Below, piece after piece: positions 1 to 7,261 of a stretch of DNA of 18,739 nucleotides. Both the position numbers and the translations under genes were made by a program. The notes below the pieces were generated by a model. It was not told the DNA's origin. It made no database searches and worked only from the letters and a program-made list of their open reading frames with translations. Within the stretch, counting starts at the first letter, position 1, and each line of letters starts with the position of its first letter. This DNA comes from Prosthecobacter sp. (lineage in GTDB: Bacteria > Verrucomicrobiota > Verrucomicrobiia > Verrucomicrobiales > Verrucomicrobiaceae), in contig JAOZVT010000137.1 of NCBI GenBank assembly GCA_025869455.1, forward strand, positions 1 through 18,739. The letters run 5' to 3'.

Positions 1-208
1 CCTCAGCCATGAGCAACTGAAAGGCTAGTCCAAAAGCAGATTCGGCGACATCTTAAAAACGTGACCGAATTCACGAATCCTTGTGTCATCTATACAGCCA
101 TCCAGGCAACGCCTTGACAGTGAAGCTAGACAGGGTAAGTCCAGAGCGGTTTCAAACCTCTGAAATGCCTGATTGGCATTTCTACGATGCAACACCCAAT
201 CAAGACTG

Positions 209-937
209 ATGTCACTCGGCTCCACTCTATTGCCTTCTCGTCTGCACGAACGCCTCCAAGTGGAGCGCTGGTATGTGCATGAATTCATCCGAAAGGAAGC
301 CATTCCCCTCATGAAACCAGGGATGATGGTGCTGGATGCAGGTTCAGGCCATGAACATGAACAGTACCTGCGTCGAGAGCTTTTGGCCACCGGGGCCACC
401 CTTCATACCTGCGACTTCAGCCCAGGGCCAGGAGTCGATTTTACTGCTGATGTTTCCGCCTTGCCATTCGACACTGGCACCTATGACATCGTTCTTTCCA
501 CCCAGGTACTCGAACATGTGCAAGATCCCAAAAAAGTGGTGTCCGAGATGGCTCGCGTCTTAAAACCAGGAGGCCATCTTTTCCTGACCACCCCTCAGTC
601 TTCGCCGCTTCACAACCTCCCCTGGAATTATTTCAACTTCACCAATCTGGGGCTTCGACTCCTTTTTGATGCGGCAGGACTCCAGATTTTAAAGGAACAA
701 GCCCAAGGCGGACACTTCGCGCTGTTGGCTTACAACCTTCACTGGACGATTCGTTTTATTCAAAGGTCCGCTTTACCCCCTCTACTTAAAAAGCCGTTAG
801 AGTTCATTGGGAGAATCGTCTTCGGTTTGGTTTTAAAAGTTCCTCTCCTATGGCTGGACCAATGGGATAAAGAGCCACTCAATACACAAGGGTGGAACAT
901 CTTGGGGCAAAAGCCGCCACACGATGAGCATTCATGA
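209..937 (+). CDS. Class I SAM-dependent methyltransferase (Methyltransf_11 type)
   Basis: Predicted to transfer a methyl group from S-adenosylmethionine to a small molecule or sugar. Counting from a TTG at 173, motif I (VLDAGSGH) lies at about residues 53-60, an acidic DVSALPF segment at 93-99, DIVLSTQVLEHV at 105-116 and the EMARVLKPGG post-motif at 125-134; these are standard landmarks of the fold. The C-terminal third is more hydrophobic and variable, as in substrate-binding caps. The frame is closed by a stop at 170-172, so only TTG 173 or ATG 209 can start the full protein; neither has a Shine-Dalgarno sequence, and I prefer ATG 209 (242 aa). The next gene starts inside its stop codon (ATGA), so the two are translationally coupled. 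Beside a glycosyltransferase and an acyltransferase, the likely job is modification of a surface glycan. The substrate cannot be told from sequence. Confidence 0.85.
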   Translation: MSLGSTLLPSRLHERLQVERWYVHEFIRKEAIPLMKPGMMVLDAGSGHEHEQYLRRELLATGATLHTCDFSPGPGVDFTADVSALPFDTGTYDIVLSTQVLEHVQDPKKVVSEMARVLKPGGHLFLTTPQSSPLHNLPWNYFNFTNLGLRLLFDAAGLQILKEQAQGGHFALLAYNLHWTIRFIQRSALPPLLKKPLEFIGRIVFGLVLKVPLLWLDQWDKEPLNTQGWNILGQKPPHDEHS

Positions 938-2268
938 AAGTTACCGCTTCCATTGATCTCTTACTTAGACGCGTAGAAGACGAGCTACGTTACTCCGAAG
1001 TGATTCGCGAGGGACTCGGTCAATGCCTGCGTTTACTCGCTAGATTTACTCAAGGCCCTAAACGGCTTGCTATCCTAACACGCGCCCTCAGTTTGTGTGA
1101 TCGTGAATCGGCGTGGAAGCCTATCATGAAGGATATCCACCAGATGGCGGAGAAGGCCAATACAGGAACCTGGAAAGCCGCCTTACTTGAGCGCTCTAGA
1201 TTGCCAGGCATCGTCAAACAACAGCCTGCGCTGACCCGCACGATCATTTTAAAGGCCCCAGGGGCTGCTGGTGAAAAGGGCGTCATTCTAGCCTACTTTG
1301 AATACAACCTTGCCCGCCTCGTTTTAGGCTTAAATGAGTCCGAGTTAAAATGGATCACTGATCGCTTCGAGATCATTCTTGCCGCAAGTTGGACTCCCAC
1401 AGACTATAGCCTATTAGGCTTTGCTGCTTCGATTCTTCCCGATGGTCTGTGGATTCAACCTGCAACTCATGGGGAACGCACACGTTTAGCAGCTTTTCAT
1501 CCGAAAGTCCGTTGTCTCCCAGGCTTGGCCTGTGATTGGATAAACCCGACGTTTTACCAACCTAAACAGTGGGATGAGCGCTCCATTGATATCTTGATGA
1601 TTGCTAATTGGGGGGCCTTCAAACGTCATTGGGAATTTTTCCAAGCGCTCACTCAAATGCCAGCCAAGCTGCGTGTAGTCTTGGTTGGACAAAAAGAAGG
1701 AACCAACACTCTCGAAACCATCCAGAGGCTTGCAAAACAGATTGGAGTTCCCCAAACACTCGATATTCGGGAATCCCTCTCAATTGAAGAAGTTACCCAT
1801 CTCCAATGTGATGCTAAAATCTCCATGGTGAATAGTCGGCGAGAAGGTGGCTGCGTAGCTATGGTTGAATCTTTATTCGCTGGCTGCGCGATCGCCATGA
1901 GAGAAGGGGCAAGCATTGGTTCCGCTGCGCACATCAATGAACGTACGGGTTCCTTTTTACGCCCTGGCTATATGGCAGAAGATTTGATGAAGCTTCTCAA
2001 GAAAGGACAACAACTTAATTCTGCGAAATGGGCTGCTGAGAACGTCTCTTGTTTTACGACGCTGCTCGGAATTGAAAAAAGCATTCAAGCAAATGCTTTG
2101 CTAAAAAGTGGTGTTTTCACACAGGGTTTGATACAACCACACTGGCGACCTTATCCAGCTTTTAGCTATCCCAATCAGGCTACCCAACTTTGGCCCATAT
2201 ACGATGATCTTCATCAACGATTTCCAAAGGTATTCCCGGCCAATCTAATTTCTTCCAGTTCCGCGTAA
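934..2268 (+). CDS. Glycosyltransferase, GT4/GT1-like (GT-B fold)
   Basis: Predicted to move a sugar from a nucleotide-sugar donor onto a growing surface glycan in the cytoplasm. The recognisable part is C-terminal. A Rossmann-like start at about residues 217-255 (IDILMIANWGAFKRHW, then RVVLVGQKEG) is followed by the SIEEV helix near 283. An E-x7-E motif formed by E304 and E312 (REGGCVAMVE) is the donor-binding signature of retaining GT4 enzymes. The first 200 residues are divergent, as expected of an acceptor-binding domain. There is no signal peptide or membrane segment, and 444 aa is normal for the family. The ATG lies in an ATGA overlap with the methyltransferase stop, so the pair is one transcription unit; the acyltransferase follows after 46 bp. 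G+C is lower than in the right half of the window (23 of 60 in the line from 1321). Donor and acceptor sugars are unknown. Confidence 0.8.
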   Translation: MKVTASIDLLLRRVEDELRYSEVIREGLGQCLRLLARFTQGPKRLAILTRALSLCDRESAWKPIMKDIHQMAEKANTGTWKAALLERSRLPGIVKQQPALTRTIILKAPGAAGEKGVILAYFEYNLARLVLGLNESELKWITDRFEIILAASWTPTDYSLLGFAASILPDGLWIQPATHGERTRLAAFHPKVRCLPGLACDWINPTFYQPKQWDERSIDILMIANWGAFKRHWEFFQALTQMPAKLRVVLVGQKEGTNTLETIQRLAKQIGVPQTLDIRESLSIEEVTHLQCDAKISMVNSRREGGCVAMVESLFAGCAIAMREGASIGSAAHINERTGSFLRPGYMAEDLMKLLKKGQQLNSAKWAAENVSCFTTLLGIEKSIQANALLKSGVFTQGLIQPHWRPYPAFSYPNQATQLWPIYDDLHQRFPKVFPANLISSSSA

Positions 2269-2314
2269 GCTTAACTTCCTATCAGACTCTAAGCAGGACT
2301 TTCTAATCCATACA

Positions 2315-3463
2315 ATGGAACCAAAAAATCAACACTCAGGCCTTATCTCAGGGGATCGCTTACTGGCATTAGACGCCTTGAGACTTGCCGCTTCACTCAT
2401 CGTCTTTGTTCAACATTTTTTCATCATATTTGCTATTCCTAGAAATCATATATTAACTTCTGGAATACTTGATGCAAAAGGAGCGGTTACTTTATTTTTT
2501 GTACTAAGTGGTTATGTACTATCCATCTCCCTTTCTCGCGCTCAACCTTCTTTAGGATCTTATTTTAGCTTCGGTATTCGACGCGCCTTCCGAATATATC
2601 CAGTCTATTGGTTCGCACTCGGATTGAGTTCGTTTGTTCTATTTTGGATTTATTCAAATGGCAACCTCGTTGTGCCTGGCGAAATGGGAGCAAGTTTTCT
2701 GCTCGGTAAAGGGATTCAGTTAAAACAATGGCTTTTGCAAACAACTCTGCTGGCTCCTGGAATGAAGTCAGATTTTGCCATCCCTCCAGTTTGGACGTTA
2801 ATGACGGAAGCTAAAATTGCCATCGTCTTCCCATTTCTCATCTGGTTTCTTTTCCGCACTAATTTAACAGTCGCCTGTTTAATCCTAGCTGTATTAGTCT
2901 TCGGCAGTGGCTGGCTGGAAGAACATGTTGTTGGGACTGCCGCAATTTTAGGTCAATTCGGCATAGGTGCTATGATACATCGGCTACCGGCCAAAATTTG
3001 GAATAAATTCAATCTATACGGATGGTTGGCTTTTATTGCGTTAAGTGTCCTACTATATTCATGTGTGTCTTATAGATACGTAATCTCAAATCATTGGATT
3101 AGCTACTATCTATGCGCCTTTGGCAGTGCCGGATTCATTATTATAGCATCTCATTGTCCTTTCGTCAGAATGCGTTTAGATAGTGTACAGCGAAAATTGA
3201 AATATGATATTTCCTATGGCATGTACATTTTACATTACCCAATTATGATTGGGTTATGCAAACTCAACGCTGATGATAGGCTGACATCACCTCTCTGGGT
3301 GTTATTCATTATCACTCTTCTAGGAGTGACCAGCATCGCTTTACTACTACATCACATGATAGAGATGCCCGCTGTCGTGTTCGCGAGAAGTTTAACAAAG
3401 TCATTTACACCATCTCGAAACATCACCCCGAATAACTTAGACTCTAAAAAAACATCTTTATAA
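2315..3463 (+). CDS. Membrane acyltransferase, AT3 family (OafA/YrhL-like)
   Basis: Integral inner-membrane acyltransferase of the AT3 family, which O-acylates (usually O-acetylates) polysaccharide or lipid-linked sugars. R23 and H34 near the N-terminus form the R-x10-H signature (DALRLAASLIVFVQHF). They are followed by the LFFVLSGYVLS membrane segment and the RRAFRIYPVYW loop, both hallmarks of the family. About ten hydrophobic stretches run to a short polar C-terminus, and 382 aa fits an AT3 protein without a fused SGNH domain. The ATG has no Shine-Dalgarno sequence; it follows the glycosyltransferase by 46 bp without a terminator. The gene is clearly AT-rich (16, 28 and 21 G+C in the 60-base lines from 2401, 2581 and 3061), typical of laterally exchanged glycan loci. 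Its last 6 bp overlap the convergent TatD gene. The acyl group and target are unknown. Confidence 0.88.
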   Translation: MEPKNQHSGLISGDRLLALDALRLAASLIVFVQHFFIIFAIPRNHILTSGILDAKGAVTLFFVLSGYVLSISLSRAQPSLGSYFSFGIRRAFRIYPVYWFALGLSSFVLFWIYSNGNLVVPGEMGASFLLGKGIQLKQWLLQTTLLAPGMKSDFAIPPVWTLMTEAKIAIVFPFLIWFLFRTNLTVACLILAVLVFGSGWLEEHVVGTAAILGQFGIGAMIHRLPAKIWNKFNLYGWLAFIALSVLLYSCVSYRYVISNHWISYYLCAFGSAGFIIIASHCPFVRMRLDSVQRKLKYDISYGMYILHYPIMIGLCKLNADDRLTSPLWVLFIITLLGVTSIALLLHHMIEMPAVVFARSLTKSFTPSRNITPNNLDSKKTSL

Positions 3464-4255
3464 ATTACGAACAAAAAAATGACGGTAATTTTGTTCGATC
3501 TGCCGCGTGATTTCCTTATTAGACTTGACCTTAATTTCCCCCAGCAGCGCATAGCTCACGCTTAGATTCGCGGGATGATTGAGTGGGGTGTCTTGTCTGC
3601 CTAACGGATGAGGATTCAGGTCATCGGGGGGACGCATGTCGGGGGCATCGGTTTCGGCGAGGATTCGGTCTATCGGAACGGCTTTGAATGTGGCCAGTTG
3701 GGCGGCTTTACGGGCATGGCCAAAATAGGGAGAGAGTGAGAAATAGGCACCCATTTTGACGAACTCTGGAATCATTTCCACAGGGCCACCATAGGAGTGT
3801 AGAAGGAAGCCGCGTCTGGGCAGTGGATGCGAACGAAGTTCTTCTACCAGCATCCCCCAAGCGCGAAGACAGTGGATGGTGACGGGACGATCTCGCTCGA
3901 CGGCGAGCGCGAGCTGCTTACGGAAGCAGTCGCGTTGGGCCTCCATGTCTGAGTTTTCGATCCAGCGATCCAGGCCGATTTCGCCAATTGCGGCGGTAGG
4001 GTACTGTTTCAAGAAATCATCCAGTCGCTCATACCATTGGGAGCTGCGTCCCTGAACGTGCCAGGGGTGAAGCCCAAAGGATGGACGAACCCAGGGATAT
4101 TTCTGGGCCAAATCCGCCACGGCCTGCCAGTCACTCTCCTGAGTTCCATTGACAACTGCTTCAGCGAGATCTGATTTTTCCAAATCGGCCATGATCTCGG
4201 CTCGCCATGGGTCAAGGCGAGTATCCTGGAGGTGATTATGGGCGTCATAAAACAT
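3458..4255 (-). CDS. TatD-family metal-dependent hydrolase (putative DNase)
   Basis: TIM-barrel metallohydrolase of the TatD/YcfH/YjjV family, whose studied members are metal-dependent nucleases. All expected metal ligands are visible: H6 and H8 (DAHNHL), E92 (GEIGLD), H128 (TIHCLRAW), H153 (LLHSYGG) and D203 (ETDAPD). At 265 aa it has the usual length. The ATG at 4255 puts the H-x-H motif at residue 6, as in relatives, although no Shine-Dalgarno sequence precedes it. It is divergent from the peroxiredoxin, with 89 bp between the starts, and convergent with the acyltransferase, sharing the last 6 bp. No terminator is visible at its 3' end, so antisense read-through is possible. The family is certain, but the exact substrate (DNA, tRNA ends or another phosphoester) is not, so I give no subfamily symbol. 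Confidence 0.9.
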   Translation of the reverse strand: MFYDAHNHLQDTRLDPWRAEIMADLEKSDLAEAVVNGTQESDWQAVADLAQKYPWVRPSFGLHPWHVQGRSSQWYERLDDFLKQYPTAAIGEIGLDRWIENSDMEAQRDCFRKQLALAVERDRPVTIHCLRAWGMLVEELRSHPLPRRGFLLHSYGGPVEMIPEFVKMGAYFSLSPYFGHARKAAQLATFKAVPIDRILAETDAPDMRPPDDLNPHPLGRQDTPLNHPANLSVSYALLGEIKVKSNKEITRQIEQNYRHFFVRNL

Positions 4256-4344
4256 ACGTAAGCGGTCTTGGGAATAAGTCGGCTAGCTCATGCGTTTTAT
4301 GAAGCGTCTTCAGCGACACGCTGATATTCTTCCCACTCAAACTC

Positions 4345-4866
4345 ATGAAATACACCCTGACAATCTTTGCTCTTGCCGCCAGTCTTTTTACCAGCGCCCA
4401 TGCGGGTGAAGGTGAAAAGGTCAGTCTCCCTGCCCCACAGGTCTCTGGAATCAACCAAGACGGTGCCACTGTCAATTTTGCTGATGTCTATGCCAAAGGC
4501 CCCACGGTGGTCTTCTTTTACCCCAAGGCCAATACGCCTGGGTGCACGAAGCAGGCCTGCTCCATGCGCGATGCTTTTGCTGAACTCAGCAAAGAAGGCG
4601 TGCAGGTCTTGGGTGTGTCATTCGACAAACCAGATGCCCAGAAGAAGTTCAAAGATGACTTCACCCTGCCCTATGATCTGATTGCAGATCCTGAAGGCAA
4701 GATCGTGGACGCCTTCAAAGTGGAACGCATGGTCAAGGGAACGATGAACTTGGCGACTCGTCAGGCGTTTTTGATCAAAGGCGATAAGATCGTCTGGAAA
4801 GACGTGAAAGCCTCCACCTCGGAGCAGGCTGCTGATATCAAACGCGTGTTGGCTGAAACGAAGTAG
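4345..4866 (+). CDS. Exported peroxiredoxin, PrxQ/Bcp type
   Basis: Thiol peroxidase that reduces hydrogen peroxide and organic hydroperoxides. Residues 1-20 form a signal peptide (KYT n-region, hydrophobic LTIFALAASLF, cleavage after SAHA), so the enzyme should work in the periplasm. The active site is NTPGCTKQAC: peroxidatic C67, with resolving C72 five residues later, the atypical 2-Cys arrangement of PrxQ/Bcp. R139 (ATRQAFLI) is the likely active-site arginine. At 173 aa it is a normal PrxQ plus leader. The gene stands alone, divergent from the TatD hydrolase, and ends in a strong intrinsic terminator 30 bp after the stop. No Shine-Dalgarno sequence precedes the ATG. Most characterised Bcp proteins are cytosolic, so the leader is the notable point. 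Its recycling partner, a periplasmic thioredoxin-like protein, is not encoded here. Confidence 0.9.
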   Translation: MKYTLTIFALAASLFTSAHAGEGEKVSLPAPQVSGINQDGATVNFADVYAKGPTVVFFYPKANTPGCTKQACSMRDAFAELSKEGVQVLGVSFDKPDAQKKFKDDFTLPYDLIADPEGKIVDAFKVERMVKGTMNLATRQAFLIKGDKIVWKDVKASTSEQAADIKRVLAETK

Positions 4867-4896
4867 TCATCTTCGTCCATTTCTCTCGTGAGTCTC

Positions 4897-4923
4897 GCCG
4901 CCTGGAAACAGGCGGCTTTTTTT
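4897..4923 (+). terminator. Intrinsic terminator of the peroxiredoxin gene
   Basis: A perfect 8-bp GC-rich stem, GCCGCCTG (4897-4904) with CAGGCGGC (4909-4916), encloses a GAAA tetraloop and is followed by seven Ts (4917-4923). It begins 30 bp after the peroxiredoxin stop. The hybrid kinase gene on the other strand ends at 4926, almost touching it; on that strand no T-run follows the hairpin, so termination is probably only in the + direction. Confidence 0.9.
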
Positions 4924-4925
4924 GG

Positions 4926-7235
4926 CTATTGCCGGACTGTCCGCTGGGCGAGCACGGCTTTCACCAAACGGATCATATCCGCAGGTTCGTAGGGCTTGGG
5001 CAGCACAGCGGCGAAGCCATAGGCGGCAGGTTTTGCCATGACGGGGTCATCCGAATAGCCGCTGGAAACGATGGCGAGAACTTCTGGATTTAGCTGACGC
5101 AGTCTTTCCATGGCACGAACGCCACCCATGCCATTGGGAATGGAGAGGTCTAAAATGACCAAGTCATAAGGCCGCCCCTCCTGCATGGATTCCTGGTAAA
5201 GCCGCACGGTTTCGCTGCCTTCAGCGCTTTCAGCGATTTCGTAGTTCTGACTGCTGAGATTGCGCACGATCAGGCTACGAACAAGGGGGTCATCTTCCAG
5301 AACCAGGATTCTCGGCGTGGCTGATTCTGGCGCATTGTCGAAGGCGGTGCTGATGCCCATGGCATCCACTTCCTCACCATCGGCATCCACTGGCAGGTAA
5401 AAGCGCACGGTGGTGCCCTGCCCGCTTTCACTGCGCACAGAAATGGATCCACCGTGAGCTTTGGCGATGGATTCACAAACGGTTAGGCCAAGTCCTGTGG
5501 CATTTTCAGCTTTGCGAGTGCTGAAGTAGGGTTCAAAAATATGGGCTAAATTCTCGGTAGAAATGCCATCCCCGCGATCATGCACTTCAATGACGATTCC
5601 CGTCGGCTGAGAAGGATGATCATTGACCAATTCATGCGGAAACATTTCCCCGGGATCCGCTGGCACACAGCGCACAATGATGACGCCACCTTCAGATTGA
5701 GCCTGCTCGGCATTGCGGATCAGATTGCCTAACAAACGACGAATCTGCGCAGGGTCCACCGCAAGATTGGGCAAACGCGGAGCCAGCTCCAAGCGATACT
5801 CGATGCGTGTAGCGCGGCTATGATGCAGGAAGAACTGCTCGACGAGATCTCCCAATTGCGTCGGACGTTTGATGGGCGCACCGCCACGGGCAAAGGTCAG
5901 CAACTGCTGAACCAGCCCCTGAGCTTGGAGGGTAGCCTGCTTGGCCGTATGCAACTCAGGCAATTGCACCGCACTGCGCAAACGCATCTCTGCGAGAGAA
6001 ATGTTACCTAACAAGACGGTTAGTAAGTTGTTAAACTCATGGGCAAAACCACGGGCCAGCAGGCCCAGGGATTCCAGGCGATCCATACGGTTCCGCCGTT
6101 CGGCCTCCTCACGCCGGCTGGTGATGTCCTGCATGAGTACCAGCAAACCTTCCGCAAACGGATGCCCACGGATTTCTAACCAAGTTTGCTTCTCTTCAAA
6201 GTAAAGCTCACGAGTCACCGACTCACGATGCAGCAAGGCATGAGCCAGGGCTTCATAGTGAGACTCACGGGTCGCCGCAGGCAAAAGATCCCACAAATTG
6301 GCCCCCAAAAGGTTCTCCGGCCCGCGCTCGAAAAGTCTCTGCGCGCTGGCGTTGGCATAGATCAGTTTCCAACTGCCATCCAGGGCGATGAGTGGATCTG
6401 AAATGCTTTCCACCACGTCCACGAGGGGCGCTTGGGCAGCGCGTTCTGCGGCGGAGCTGGCTGTGGGTAGATTTTCTGACACAGGGGTGGATAATCCACG
6501 AAAGAGGATCACAACGCCAGTCAATTGACCGGAATGATCTCTGAGCGGTGTCGAGCGATCCTGAACTGCGACTCGGCTGCCATTCAATGTGGTCAGCCAA
6601 ACCGTTCGCTCCTGCGCCGGATGACTGGCGGTGCTTAATTCCACCGCCGCAGGTTCTCCACTGGAGTGGTAGATACGAAACACTTCGTGCAGGGAACGAC
6701 CGACGACTTTTTCCTGTGCCCAGCCCGTGATTTTGGCAGCGGCTGGATTCATAAAGACGATCAGACCTGCTAGATCCGCAGCGATGACTCCATCTGCCAA
6801 GCTTTGAAAGGTCTCAAAGTAACTCTGCTCGCGACCACGTTTTTCCTTATCACTCAAGTATCGCGAGGCAGCCACTTCTACGGTCAGCCGCAGCTCATCC
6901 TGGCTGAAGGGTTTTAAGAGGTACCCATAAGGTTGCGTCTCCCGAGCTCGATTCACGGTCTCCAGATCAGCACAGGCCGTGGCATAGACCACGGCAACAG
7001 GTCCTTTTTGCTGCATGCGCTTCGCCGTTTCGATGCCATCCAAGGCCCCATCTAAATGGACATCCATCAAGACAAGGTCAGGATGCAGCTCATCATGAAG
7101 ACGCAAAGCCGCCTCCCCTGTGGAGCAGGTGCCAACAACACGATAGCCGAAGCCGTCCAGACTTGCAGCCATGTCACAGCCGACGAGCCCTTCGTTCTCG
7201 ACGATTAGAATGCGGATGCTGTCAGAACTACTCAT
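4926..7235 (-). CDS. Hybrid histidine kinase, REC-PAS-PAS-HisKA-HATPase-REC
   Basis: Soluble phosphorelay protein of 769 aa. An N-terminal receiver (about 7-125) has phospho-acceptor D58 (LVLMDVHL), A/T switch YATA near 84-87 and K108 (LLKPF). Two PAS domains follow (about 137-255 and 270-385). The HisKA phospho-acceptor is H399 (FAHEFNNLL), and the ATPase domain shows the N-box (GNLIRNAEQ), G1 (DRGDGIS), F (IFEPYFST) and G2 (TGLGLTV). A C-terminal receiver (about 643-765) has E647/D648, D696 (LVILDLSIPNG) and K747 (LPKPY). There is no membrane segment, so it senses inside the cell. The first receiver has N14 where one of the paired Mg-binding acids is expected (IVENEG); the second receiver is intact. 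It follows the HisKA_2 kinase by only 26 bp on the same strand, so the two are probably co-transcribed, and the upstream kinase may phosphorylate D58. No DNA-binding domain is present. Confidence 0.92.
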   Translation of the reverse strand: MSSSDSIRILIVENEGLVGCDMAASLDGFGYRVVGTCSTGEAALRLHDELHPDLVLMDVHLDGALDGIETAKRMQQKGPVAVVYATACADLETVNRARETQPYGYLLKPFSQDELRLTVEVAASRYLSDKEKRGREQSYFETFQSLADGVIAADLAGLIVFMNPAAAKITGWAQEKVVGRSLHEVFRIYHSSGEPAAVELSTASHPAQERTVWLTTLNGSRVAVQDRSTPLRDHSGQLTGVVILFRGLSTPVSENLPTASSAAERAAQAPLVDVVESISDPLIALDGSWKLIYANASAQRLFERGPENLLGANLWDLLPAATRESHYEALAHALLHRESVTRELYFEEKQTWLEIRGHPFAEGLLVLMQDITSRREEAERRNRMDRLESLGLLARGFAHEFNNLLTVLLGNISLAEMRLRSAVQLPELHTAKQATLQAQGLVQQLLTFARGGAPIKRPTQLGDLVEQFFLHHSRATRIEYRLELAPRLPNLAVDPAQIRRLLGNLIRNAEQAQSEGGVIIVRCVPADPGEMFPHELVNDHPSQPTGIVIEVHDRGDGISTENLAHIFEPYFSTRKAENATGLGLTVCESIAKAHGGSISVRSESGQGTTVRFYLPVDADGEEVDAMGISTAFDNAPESATPRILVLEDDPLVRSLIVRNLSSQNYEIAESAEGSETVRLYQESMQEGRPYDLVILDLSIPNGMGGVRAMERLRQLNPEVLAIVSSGYSDDPVMAKPAAYGFAAVLPKPYEPADMIRLVKAVLAQRTVRQ

Positions 7236-7241
7236 TTTGAA

Positions 7242-7259
7242 TTAGCGTTATCACGCTAA
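7242..7259. promoter_or_regulatory. Inverted repeat between the two kinase genes
   Basis: A perfect dyad, TTAGCGT-TATC-ACGCTAA, fills most of the 26-bp gap between the upstream kinase stop (7262) and the hybrid kinase ATG (7235). On the coding strand the hairpin ends 6 nt before the ATG, where a Shine-Dalgarno sequence would lie, and none is present. It could tune translation of the second kinase or be a small operator. A 7-bp dyad can also arise by chance, so its role is a guess resting on position. Confidence 0.3.
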
Positions 7260-7261
7260 CT

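Noticed and set aside
60..75. Dyad CGTGA-CCGAAT-TCACG
   Set aside because: A 5-bp stem with a 6-nt loop is expected many times by chance in this length, and no T-run follows.
1..208. A gene at the left edge
   Set aside because: All three + strand frames meet a stop by position 28, so at most the last few codons of an upstream gene are present. A - strand frame over 25-399 is a shadow of the methyltransferase. A TTGACA at 114-119 has no good -10 partner, so I do not call a promoter.
4310..4324. Dyad TCAGCG-ACA-CGCTGA upstream of the peroxiredoxin
   Set aside because: A perfect 6-bp dyad of one loop size should occur several times by chance in this window. It is 20 bp from the start, with no second copy to suggest an operator.
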